Origin: Melitaea cinxia
Lineage: Eukaryota; Arthropoda; Insecta; Lepidoptera; Nymphalidae
Direction of reading: 5' to 3'
Assembly (NCBI RefSeq): GCF_905220565.1
Contig: NC_059404.1
Span: 7,220,472-7,284,471, forward strand
DNA: 64,000 nt
The notes under the pieces are model-generated. The model did no database searches and was not told the DNA's origin. It was given only the letters and a program-made list of their open reading frames with translations. Position numbers and translations under genes: made by a program. How positions within the stretch are numbered: position 1 is the first letter of the stretch; the number at the start of each line of letters is the position of its first letter. Below are positions 9,099-22,300 of this stretch, piece after piece.

Positions 9099-12000
9099 TT
9101 ATGATGACCTTTTAGGACAAATAGCTACCAAGCGCAATGGAGCTCCAGTGCCCTTAGCAATCTTCATTGGCAATATCAATGCAGTACAACCGTATTCTGT
9201 AAACAATAAACCATAATAGTCTTGGTTAAAAGTCATCTATTATTCTACCTTATATTAAACTTTAACTATTACAAGCATTGCATATTATTATTAAGGAACC
9301 TTACCAGGCACAGGCAAATCTAGCTTCACGTTTTCAACCATAAATAAGTCAGCTTGAGCAAAGGCTTTATGTACGGGAAAATCGGTAGTAGAACCTTTGT
9401 CTACTGATGCCGTGTCTACACCAACTCCTACTACATTTTTATATGATGATGTTATCCATTGCGCCACTTCTCCACTCATACCTGAAAAATTAGAACCGTA
9501 GATTTACCTTAAAAATTAAAGTTTAAATATAAGTAGATGAATAGAATAAATAACCTTGTGAATTGACGATACATTGCATAAGAACAACAACAAACAAATT
9601 GGTCTCCTTTTCACGCGATCTATCTCAGTAAGACATGCCAGTAGGCTAGAAAATTGTAATTTTTTTTATGCTAAGTTTCACCTACACCGTACACTACTTT
9701 TAGTTTTTGATTAAATTGTCAGTGGCATGGATGAAATTTTGGCTCATAAGTGAGTTGTAAAAATATTGACAAAGTATTCTAACAGTAAAGTTTAAGACTT
9801 TCTGAGCATCACCGATGTAAGACCTCGTCCCAGTACTTTGACAATAACTTCTAATAGCGCTATAAGTAGTTGTGATGACTGTAAAAGAACGTACCTACAG
9901 TAAAAGAACTGGAAAGATATGCACTGCTTGGAACAAGTTTATATGTATGGGTTTCTTTGAAGGCATTTTTGACTATCCGGTAAAGCTTTAGATTAAATAC
10001 GATCGAATTTCGGGAATGTAGAGGGAAAGGGGGAGAGGGGTGCGCTACCCCCAGTACCACCGCCACACTTCGAAACCCCATGGTTATGGAGATAGCCATG
10101 GTTAAAGTTTTAAGATTAGAAAAAGAATTTCGCAGCTTTCACACGTTATTTTCACATTTCACAAGTATGTTTCTCACATTTCACACATTATTTACACATT
10201 TTACACGTTATTTTCACATTTCATACGTTATTTTCACAAGTTATTTTCAAACCGGAGTACGTAAAAACGATCTCGACTCCAAGATGAACAAACGATACAA
10301 CTTGCGTTACTTATGTTTCGTTCCGTAACTTTCAGATGTTTTTTTTTCACATTTCGCACGTGATATTAACATTTCACACGTTAATTTATCGCTTTCACAC
10401 GGTTTTTTAACAAGCGATACAACTGACATTTAACGACTGAGAGATAGTAGCTTTAAAAAAAATGGCGCGCCACTTATCGTTTCGCTCCAAAGCAATGTAA
10501 GCATAAATTCATTGTTTTTGTCTAAATAACTGTAAAGGCAAAGGTCTAAGACCATACAGCCTTATTTCATGTTATGTTTTTTACTTAAGTATATTTTATT
10601 TTTATTTATTTACTGTTATATACGAAAAATATTAGTTACGGAACCACGATCCCACGAATATGCTGCCGTACCAAACAGATGGAATGTTCCCAGGCGATCA
10701 CCTCACGAGTTTCCCATATTGGCCGAGTTCTCCGTATTAGCCTTTCAATGCCCCATTGTTCTAATTTTTAACTTTATTAATTGTATAATTATTTCGAACA
10801 CTTTTTATTCTCACTTCGAATAAAGTAGTCTTAAGAATAATTGTATTAATTTAGTATTAATAAATAATTATAAATTATTCGTTTTCTTTTTCGACCTCCT
10901 GACTGCTGCAAACGTTATTTATTCAATGTTTCAGTTCATTTTATATGACAACTAATAAGTAAAAATAAAAATATATTGAAGTGATAAGCATGACATGAAT
11001 AAAATTAAAAAAACAATAACCCTAACCTAACCGTGTGCGGCACTAAAACCGAATCGAAGCACCTTACTATCCACGTAGTCTGTCTTACCCCTAGAGTGTT
11101 CTTTAGAAGCTGGAGGCGCGAAGCAGCTTTTGCTTTCGCACGCAAGGGCGGAAGGGCTGCACTGCCCGCAGTGCCGAAGCCAAGCGCTGTTCTAACATAG
11201 GTAATTTTTTTTGTAACGAAATTATGCCTATAAACGGTCTAATTTTAAAGTTAGATAGGTTAGGGATTTTTTTTGTAACGAACATTTGTTGATCTTGCAG
11301 TCGAGATCATTTTTACGTACTTCTGTTCGAAAATAACTTATTAAAGTTGCAAGACGGCGCATGAGTGGCACTCCCCGCAGCGCCGGAGCTAAGGTGGAGT
11401 CAGACGCGGAGCTCAAAGGTATTATAATAGCTTTAAATTCTTCCTCTAATCTCAAAATTTTAATCATGGATATCTCCATAACCATGGGGTTTCGAAGTGC
11501 GGCAGTGTTACCTAGTATAGCTCCCCTTACACCCTCCGCTTTCCACTCCCAAAAACCCCATAATTCGACTTAATCTAAAGCATAGCCGGCTATCCTACGT
11601 GAAATATATAATTTAGTAGTTAATTCTCAGCATTAGTCATTTCGTGATCACCGTTAGAGCCAATATGTGATTTTTTTGTCAATGTTTTATTTTATTTTTA
11701 ATTTATGTTCATTATTTGTAAAACAGAAGATGTAATTAGGTTTCTTGATAATAGCTAACAAAAAATATTATTGTTTAAAAAATCAGAAAAACAAATATTG
11801 TTTAAATATTTGTTCCTTTTTTCAATTTTAAAATGGATTACGTATGTTATCCACGCAATCACTCGCGTACTTTTTAGGTGCGCGACAAAATCAGGGCAAG
11901 GAAACATACTCTGCTAATTTTGAACTTCTCCGTAAATCGTCGATTTATTTTACATTTCGTTTAATGTGCTAAAAATATTTTATTTTTAAACACAAACTAA

Positions 12001-15000
12001 TGATCTAAAGTGTTAAATGAGGCATAACTGCCTCATTTATTCATATTAGTATGTAGATATCATGCTAAAATAGATACAACGAAAAGATGTCTCGGTATAT
12101 TGTTTGTAAAGAATAATATTCATAGAAAGTACCCGTACCTGGAAAGTGGAAAGTATTATTCTTTCTTGTACCTAAGGGCAAGGAAACATACTCTGCTAAT
12201 TTTGAACTTCTCCGTAAATCGTCGATTTATTTTACATTTCGTTTAATGTGCTAAAAATATTTTATTTTTAAACACAAACTAATGATCTAAAGTGTTAAAT
12301 GAGGCATAACTGCCTCATTTATTCATATTAGTATGTAGATATCATGCTAAAATAGATACAACGAAAAGATGTCCCGGTATATTGTTTGTAAAGAATAATA
12401 TTCATAGAAAGTACCCGTACCTGGAAAGTTGAAAGTATTATTCTTTCTTGTACCTAAATATTTATTTTTATCGTTCGCAAACTTACTCCAACCATATTTA
12501 AATACTATAAAACAAGGTTTTCCCATATTATCATTAAGCATGTAATCCATATCATGCTTGTACAATTCGAAATCTGGATCGTCATTGACCTTCGAACTTA
12601 CGTCGACTATTATAACTGAAACAAAGTAATAAAATTAACTGGTAGGTATGTAGTTGTTAGATATCGTAGATCGAAAATTCAGGAGGCTATTTTCAAATTA
12701 TGCTGTAGGTTGTTATTTTAATAATTAGATAGGCTTGCGTTTGACCACTGTTTCACCTGATGTTAAGTGAGAATGCGGTCTAGGATGGAACACGCTTACC
12801 TAGAAGTAGCATATTCACTCGCGACTTAAAGATCCCCAGATTGTAGCTATCCGGAAACACAAAGGAGATTTCATAAGGTTAGAAAATTACCTTCTAAATT
12901 ATATTCAGTTTCCGATTCGGTAACAGTTTCATATAGGTATCATATTACAACGACTATCCTCCAAAACAAAAGAAAATGTACAAATATAAAAGATTAAGAA
13001 ATATACGATTTATTTTTATGCTTGTAAAATATTCTATTTGAGAGTTATGTTACAATTTATGCTATTTAAGAAATATTCATACAATTAATGCAATTGGGTA
13101 TAAGTAATAAAAACTTACGTGGTACGATCAACTTGTCTAGGGTTATATCTCCTACATATTTGCCATCTACTTTGAAATGATTTGGCGCATCAATATGTGT
13201 GCCACCATGCTCACCAGCCGAAAAATCGTTGGTTGCGTACCTTTTGGTCAAAATATTTTAATTTAATTCTGACATGATATAAAAATCTTAATATATATAA
13301 ATCTCGTGTCACAATGTTTGTCCGCGATGAACTTTTAAACTACTTAACCGATTTTAATCAAATTTGCACACCGTGTGCAGTTTGATCCAACTTGAAAGAT
13401 AGGGTATATTTTGTTTTGATATATGTAATTATTATATTTAAGAAAAAAAATAAGGGGATACGAAGTTTGTCAGGTCAGCTAGTATCTAAAAAAATTAAAA
13501 TTGTTTTCACATAAATACGTGAAATGAACGAATTGAAGAGATCGTCTTATTTTTCAGGATTTATTCTGCATGGTACTATGTATTTCCAAACATAGGCACT
13601 CGTCGCATCTGTCTGTCTGTTTGTCTCTGCCTCTGCAGTAGAATAGTTTTGGTTAAATAATTTGCGAAGATTTTTTGTTGCGGTTTGTACGGTCCGTCTG
13701 ATGGTAGCGGTTACTGTAGCTGACCTACCCCCAAGAGTAGATCTACCGGACATGCATGTCCACAATCATCACCCAAAACATTTACTCATTATTTTCTCTT
13801 GACTGGATTATTTTATGGAAATACGGAATGACTGGCCTAAAAAAAATCAGCCGAAATATATTTCGGATATTTCTTTATTTATTAAAATATATATACCTAG
13901 TTAACATCAATATTATTAAAGTATGGAATCAAGAAAACTTTACAGTATCATTAATTGGTTAAGTTTTAGTTTTTAGTATTCCGCACCTGAAAAGGAAAAA
14001 AGAAACCCTTTTAGGTCACTTTGTTGTCCGTCTGTCTGTCAAGACCCTTTTTTCTCACGAACGCGTGGAGATATCTGAGGAGAAGCTGAATTTCATATTA
14101 AATACTCAAGTCTACTGTCAATTAGAGAGTAATCAAAAGATAAAGTTATGCTGCAAATTTTCGACACTCGCAAGGGGAGTAAAACCTACAGGGTACAGGA
14201 TGCGTTCAGAATCTTGAAATTTGGTACAAAGCAACGTCTTAAAGCACGGACAAAAGAAAAATTGCGAAAGTATAAATTTTTAGTTATTTATTTTATTTGA
14301 TACTTTTACAATAACTTAAAATGCTGATGCAATGCAAAATGCAACTTAAAATGATGATGAATGATGCTGATCTGGATTTACCATATTTATTTAATATAAA
14401 AAACTGACTTTTAGACTCGTATTAATAAAGAGCATAAACTAATACTTATTCCAAATAAATGCGAGAAATTATATATACAAAGAGTCATTTGATAAGGGAG
14501 TCAAATATTTATAACATCTAAATTAAATTTTATCAGCATTAAGTAGTTTCTATATTAAGACCTATTTATAATGAGATCAATAAGATTCACGAGTTAAATG
14601 AACAAATATCTTTCTTCTATGAAAGTCCTGTCAAAAGCCGTCCGACCGTTTCAGAGATTAGCCGGAACGAACAGACAGACAAACAAAAATTGTACAAAAT
14701 GTTATATTGGTATATGTGCCGTGTTTATCCATATGCATTTAGTCATCATTACAGCCTATACAGTCCACTGCTGGACATAGGCCTCCACAAGTTTACGCCA
14801 AAAATAACGTGAACTCATGTGTTTTGCCCATAGTCACCACGCTGGGTAGGCGAATTGGTGACTGCAGTACTGGCTTTGTCGCACTTAAGACGCTGCTGCC
14901 CGTCTTCGGCCTGTGTGTTTCAAAGCCAGCGGTTAGATGGCTATCCCGCCATCGGTCGGCTTCTTAAGTTCCAAGGTGGTTGTGGAACCTTGTTATCTTT

Positions 15001-18000
15001 TAGTCGCCTCTTACGACACCCACGGGAAGAGAGGGGGTGGCTATATTCTTTGGTGCCGTAGCCATACAGTAATTCCTTTTACGTAAAAGTAATTTTTTTT
15101 TGTTATAGTTTTTGTTTAGCGTAGGTAAGTAAGAATTGAGAATTTTAGTTAGGGGAACACCGGGCAAGACGGGGTGGTGGGCAAGACGGGGCATCAGGCT
15201 TTTCAGGTGATTTAAATTGATCAATCTCATTCGCTCTGCCATCTCGCTACTGGCCGCCACGACAGCTCTTAGTCACACGAGTACTAACACGGTGGCTATT
15301 CATTTGTTTTAGTTATCGTCGAAAAGTAGATTTCGTTTGTTCGTATTAAAATTTCTTATATATACGTTTCGTAGTACATGAAACTTGTATTTAGTGAATT
15401 TTAAGTGGCACCTCGGTTAATTCTATCTACAGTACATTGCAGTAACAGGTAATAACTTGTTTTGTTATGAAACATTATTCAATTTTTTTTTGTTTGAATA
15501 TTAATGTTGAAACGAATCGACGGGCAAGATGGGGTATCTGATACCCCATATTGCCTGACACGATTTTGATTATTTATATTTTTTTATATATTGTTTTAGG
15601 ATGGTTTATATTTAAAAAAAGTCATATATGTTTATAAAAGAAACTCAGGAAGAGGAAAACGGTCAAGGGAAGCACTGAATAAGGCGATAGAAGTTGTTTT
15701 GAAGCGAGAAATGGGATATATTATGTTGGCTGCAAAAGTTTTCTTAGTCCCACAAACTACATTGGAATGAAAGGTCAAAAAGGCAAAAAAAGAATGTAAA
15801 GGTACCTTTGGGTACCAGTATTCTCGCAAAAAGAAGAAGAAGAGGATGGGCTTGATGGATTATTTATTAGACATAGAAATCGGTTTTTTTTTAACTGTAG
15901 ATACTGTGGCAGCACGTCTTACAACAACAGCAACGAGCACTGCAGTTGTTTTTACAGATTCTGCTACTTCAACAGTTGTGACAACTAGTACAACTGAAAT
16001 TAACACATATTTAAATTTGAGTCCTTCCCCTAGATTTTCTTATTGGCCTAATTTAGTGCATTAGCCAGCCCAAAGCAACTATTGCCTCTTCCAGTGACCA
16101 AGAAGACATTAAAAGTGACAAAAAACGCGGTAAAACTACTATCATAACCTCTTCACCCTATAAACAGAAGTTGTTAAGAGTTAAGTTAAAAGAATTTATT
16201 TAAAAAAAAATGTGACAGAAAAGTTAAAAAAGCAAAACAAGGAAATGAGACAGAGAAAAAAGGAGCGAAAACAGAAAAAGGAAGAGAAACAAAACCTATT
16301 TCAAGACTGAAGCCACAAAGAAATATAATCCAAAGAAACGTATTAGACAGTCGTCTTCTGAAAAGAGTGATGTTGAAACCGAAAACACTCCATGCCTACA
16401 TTCTACAGGGTTATATTTCGGCTCCAAGAAAGGTTGGATTGCTTATTCTTCTTGTGGTAAACGGTTACATTATGGCTGCGCAGGAGTGGATTATAATGAT
16501 GCCGAAGCAACATTCATTTGCGAGTCTGCACTCCTGAATAGTCGAGAGAATGGCTATACCCCATCTTGCCCATTAGGCCCACCCCATCTTATCCGACCTA
16601 TCGGGCATGATGGGTTGATATGTCATATTTTACATTTTGTTATATTATTAACAATTCTGTGGTACTGTGTTCCTGATTTCAATTTAATATGTAAGATTGA
16701 TAACTACAAGCCTGATTGAGAATAAATATGATTATGAAACCATGAACCCCTACGATTTCTGGAGCTTTAAACCTTAACTAGCCCATCTTGCCCGGTGTTC
16801 CCCTATTTCAAAAACCTTTTAAATACACTTTTATGCAAAAGGAATTTGTTTACGTTATATTTATGAAAATCAAATAATGTGTGTATAATGAAGTTTTTTA
16901 TTTCACAATCGTATCTTTGGTGCTAGAAGACAAAAAAATATATCAAAATAATGAAAAAAAAAGTATGTCGACCTGTACACTGTTTTATAGCCAGGTACTA
17001 ATAGTACTTTTTCGAATTGTACGAATGGAGTGCGCACCTGACAACGTCCGATTAAGCCCAAGACTTGATAATTTAACCAAAGAGAACGTAGTTAACTCAT
17101 GGAAAACGATACATCCTATCGAAAAAAGGACTTTGCGGTTCATTGTATGGTAAGTTTATTAAAGAACATTCGTATTAACAGTTTTAGTAGTTTATAGCTT
17201 CGTTTTCTTAAAAATTATATTTTTTAACATTTTTTCTTATTTTATTTCAGAAAAAACCATCTCTGACTTCGTTTCTGTAAAAAGCAAGTCCTTGTTCAAT
17301 TACCTTAAAATTGAAGACAATTTTTTACATGAATTGCCTACTTTGTGGTCAAATACTTCGTTTCAAGAAACTAGAATGAAAGTTTCGGCACTGAGGATAG
17401 TAGGTGATGTAGCTGAGAGAGCGATTAAGTTGATGCAAAACTTTCATGGATTAATCACAGTTGAGGAGGAACAAAAAAAATTTTATTACGTCGCGTACAA
17501 GAACACCGTTAAATGATTTATCCTGACTGTAAAAAACAAACGTCAAAAAGAAAATTTTAACAATATTATTAATTTTTAATGTAAATGAGTAAATAATATA
17601 TACTACTAGCTGACCTGGCGAACTTTGTACCGCCTTCTTTATTTTTTTCTTAAATATAATAATTAATATATCAAAATAAAATATAGCCTATCTTTCAAGT
17701 TGGATCGAACTGCACATGGTGTGCGAATTTTATTATAATCGGTTAAGTGGTTTAGGAGTCCATTGAGGACAAACATTGTGACACGAGATTTATATATATT
17801 AAGATTTAGGTGTATTAGAGTTCTAATTTAGTAATAAAAATTAAATTCTTAATTCCTCCTATAGTAAGCCAGTACAAATAAATGTTCATGCCAAAAGTTT
17901 ATTTATTTATTTATTTTTTATTTATTAACATAACCAAGAGCGTTTCAGTTAATACATACTATAACCAAATTACAAAAAAATAAGGTCAATAACAGGTTTC

Positions 18001-18598
18001 CCTTTATAATATTTATAAGTATAGTTACAGTGTTGCATTTGGACCGATGGGATAGCGCGCTTACAATAGTCACAGCTATGGATCAATTTTTTATTATTAT
18101 TCAATAAATTTATACGAGCATTATATATAAAGTACAGCGTGTTTGTCGATGTTTCAATATGTATAATATATAATAATGTTTTTTATAATATAATAAAAAG
18201 TTATTTTAATAGTATTATATTTATAATAATCATTAGATAATTAAATAGGTATTAGGCAAACACATTATGTGTGTCATCACATAGTGTGTTGTGTGGATTA
18301 GGAGTTGACGCCCTAGCCCTACGATGTCAATATCTTGGGATCGGTACATGACCACTAGGGAGCTTTAGCTTGCAATAATGGTTATTATCTCGATAGCTAA
18401 AGATTTATTTAGCATCAAATCGGCACGGGGTTATCGTCCAATCGCAATAATATTTATTATTTGAGTCAATGAGGTCAAACGGAATAAAAATAGAGGGTAT
18501 GCGTATTTGATTTCGCGAAAAAAAAATTTCCTTATGCCTTGTGACACCCTAATGTAGGTACATACACACACACATACACACACACATACATATATACA

Positions 18599-18632
<34 letters not shown>

Positions 18633-19340
18633 CATACATACATACATACATACATACATACATACATACATACATACATACATACATACATACATACATA
18701 CATACATACATACATACATACATACATACATACATACATACATACAGCGGTGAAGGGTAGGTGGACACACCGTCTCATACCGAGGATCGACATTTGGCTG
18801 AACCGGAGTCATGGCGAGGTCAACTACTACCTTACACAGATGTTGTCGGGACATGGCTGCTTTCGGGCTTACCTCCATCGCTTCAAACACGATGATTCTC
18901 CGGAGTGCCCATCTTGCCTGGGAGTCATTGAAGATGCGGAGCACGTTTTCTTTGTGTGTCCACGGTACAACCCTCAGCGTGATAAACTGGAGAGCGTTCT
19001 CGGCCGGAGAATCCAACCAGAGACTGTAGTGTTGGCAATGTTGTCCACCGAGGCTGCTTGGAACGCTATCAGTACGTTTGTTACAGAGGTCCTCACCGAC
19101 TTGCGTTCCATAGAAAGAGAGAGAGCAAAAGACAGTAGCTAAAAAGAGATATAAGATCTTACGTACCTGAAGGAAGAGCGGCAGCTGGTTCCTCCCCCTG
19201 CGAAGTAATGCCTAACGGCGGTACCGTGGGGATCAGAGGCTGGAGAGCGAGGGGGTTTTTTTAGTGGGTGGAAATCCCACACTACCGACCACCATCTTTC
19301 ACGGCGTAGTCTTTGAAAGATTTTTTCCTCCTCACGCAAG

Positions 19341-19390
<50 letters not shown>

Positions 19391-22300
19391 ATACATACAT
19401 ACATACATACATACACACATACATACATACATTTATTGATTAATTCAGCATGTAACGTCCCATTGCTATGCAAAGGCCTCTTTGTCCGTATAAAACAAGG
19501 GTAGAAATTTTATTCGTGGTGATTATAAATAATTTACAGCATACCACTAGAAAAAGAATCTCGTCGTCTCGTTTCATCGAAAAAAACGATGTCGGCGATT
19601 CATCTTTGGTGCGATTGACATTATCAACAAAGTGAAGAACTTTAACGAAAAAAACATAACATGGATATAAAATTCTGTGATAGGGAGAAAAGCTTTGAAA
19701 TGTTACGACTAGCGAGAGCAGCAAGATAAAATAGAAGAATAGAAAGAGATAGAGATAAACAAAATAAGAAATATCGGCAGATTTTGAATTCGATTAGAAA
19801 GATTTGGACTACAAAGTGACATTTATCATAGGATCACTGGAATGAATGAGTTATTCGATATAATAATAAAGAGACAGTAATCGTAGAATCATCATCAACT
19901 TAGATAACGATAACGAATAAGACCATTTGAGAAAACTTTTTTCGTTAGTATAATTGCAATTTTTTATAATCTTCTTCAAATTTGAAGGATCTACCGACTA
20001 CTTAAACTTGAGATTCAGATTCAGCGCATCGAAATATATAAGAAATATACTTGACCTAGTTCGAGAAAATGATTTGTTTCCATTTCATTTTTTACGATTT
20101 TTAGAGCTTTTTTTACTATTTTCTCTAAATTTAGAGAGCTGACGGGCTAAACCAACTTCGCATTCAGATTCAGTGCATATACTTAACCCTAGGTGGGTCT
20201 GGTCAAAGGTAAAGTGCACTTTTTCAATCAAATCAGTTAAATGCGTATATTTAATTAAAAAATACTTGTCAAATCACGATCAAAATTAAATGGCAACCAC
20301 ATGGCAAATACCAGGTTTCTAAATGAAAGAATAATCGAAATCGGTACACGCAGAAAAAATTATAAGGTAACATACATAAAAATAAAAGTTGACAGGCGTC
20401 GTCGAGTATTCACTTCGACGATTCCGCAATGCTTGAAGACAAAAGTCTTCGAGCAATGCGTCCTGCCTGTGTTTACATACGGAGCCGAGACGTGGACACT
20501 GACGAAGGGACTGGTCCACAAGTTTAAAGTCGCTCAACGTGCAATGGAACGGGCTATGCTTGGGGTTTCTCTTAAAGATGGATTAGAAATGAGACTATCC
20601 GCGAAAGAACGAAAGTAACCGAATTAACCCACAGAATTAGCAAGTTGAAGTGGCCGTGAGCTGGTCATCTGTATCGCAGGACCGATGGCCGTTGGAGCAG
20701 ACGGATCCTGGAGTGGAGACCGCGTCTTTGCAAACGCAGTGTGGGACTTCCTCCGGCCTGTTGGACCGACGATCGTTGCCGGTGTAGGCTGTATGAGGAT
20801 TGTGGAAAATCGGGATGTCCGGAGCGAACTTGGGGAGGCCTAAGTCCAGTAGTGGACTGCAATAGACTGAACTGAACTGAACTGACTGAATACATAAAAA
20901 TATAATCATAAAAATATAAAACATAATACTTAAAAATCTGACTATAAATAAGGATTTATATAAGGTTGAAACAGTTCTATGTAGGCTTACGAATAATATA
21001 TATGTATTTTTAATAATAATTGTATTTGTTCGCTAGCGGAACCAAAACCGACTTGAATGTTCATCAACACGTAATACATGATAGGTAGTCGAATAAATAT
21101 TCAATTAAATACACATTATGAGGGATATCTCATGAAGTGCTTTTTAGATCACAGTCAAATTTAAATGGGACCACGTGACAAGCACCAGCTTTTTATTAAA
21201 AATAAAATCATCAAAATCGATTCACGCAGTAAATAGTTATGAAGTAAGTTACAAAATAAAAAACAGTTGAATTGAGAACCTGTAATTTTTTTAAGTCAGA
21301 TAAAAAAAGTACAAATTAATTATAAAGTCAATGTTTAACAGAATATTTTATTCCTAACTAGCGGACCCGATAGACTTCGTTCTGTCAAAAAGATTTGGAA
21401 TGTGGCAGTTTTTTGTTTCTACGTATTTTATAGTCGGCGCAAAAAATTCTCATGAACAGAACCGTCATGTTATCCTGATGATAGGGTGGTGTGTGAGGTT
21501 CAGCTCGGTGACCAAAGTATCTTCGCTTCCACGAACTTTGGCCACCCTTCTGTAACCCACTTAAAAACCCCGACAGGGATGTCTGCTAGAGGGCTTCAAA
21601 CTAAGAGGCAAACTTAGGGTTCAAACCTGATTGGAAAATAATCTAAAGGGACAGTGGGAACCTAAAGGTGACAAATATTTAAAAATTGTGTGCCTCCATG
21701 ACACAACATAGAGATAGACAGGTTCTTAACAGACGTGATTGTATTTAAAAGTGGGGCAAGTCTACGTCACAGAACGCGTAACGCGTCGTGCCCGATCGCG
21801 CCGATTTGACCTGATCGTAATGTGATATTAAATTAATAATTAAAGATAATAAAACCCTTTTTTAACGCGATTTGTTTGACAGATGTAATGACTTGAAAAC
21901 TAATGCATTTTATGTCGCGTGCCGAAACTAAAACAAAAGAAATAATATCGCAAAGCCAACCAAAATAAAAATCAGTACTAATGATCTATACAGCTCTACA
22001 TCTACTAGCTCTTACATTTTTTGACTATTCAATTTGGTCGGGTTCGCGATATTATCACTTTTGTCGAGTTTCGGAACGCGACATTAGATCGTCCAACGCG
22101 AACACGCACACTGTTTTGAAAGGTATGATTGAATTTGAACTTAGGTATGATTGAATTTGAACTTTGTGCAGCGATAATAAAGTGCAAATTGACTCTTTGA
22201 CGTTAGTAACACACCTACATTGCTTAGACAATAGTGAGTGCTTATAATTTAATATGACCTTAATTGAATAGCAATAAAGTTAAAATTGACTCTACATTTT

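Noticed and set aside
10135..10400. CRISPR-like array of TTCACACGTTATTTTCACA units
   Set aside because: Units are short, irregular and without unique spacers; this is a tandem repeat inside a foldback element in a eukaryotic genome.
12100..12174. Alternative exon 3 end using the GTACAAG at 12453 as donor
   Set aside because: Continuing to the donor at 12420 adds the family-conserved NNTFNFPG block in the same phase, so the longer exon is preferred.
18431..18793. Long open frames rich in alternating Met-Tyr-Val-Cys on the minus strand
   Set aside because: They are translations of the (ACAT)n microsatellite in several frames and not genes.
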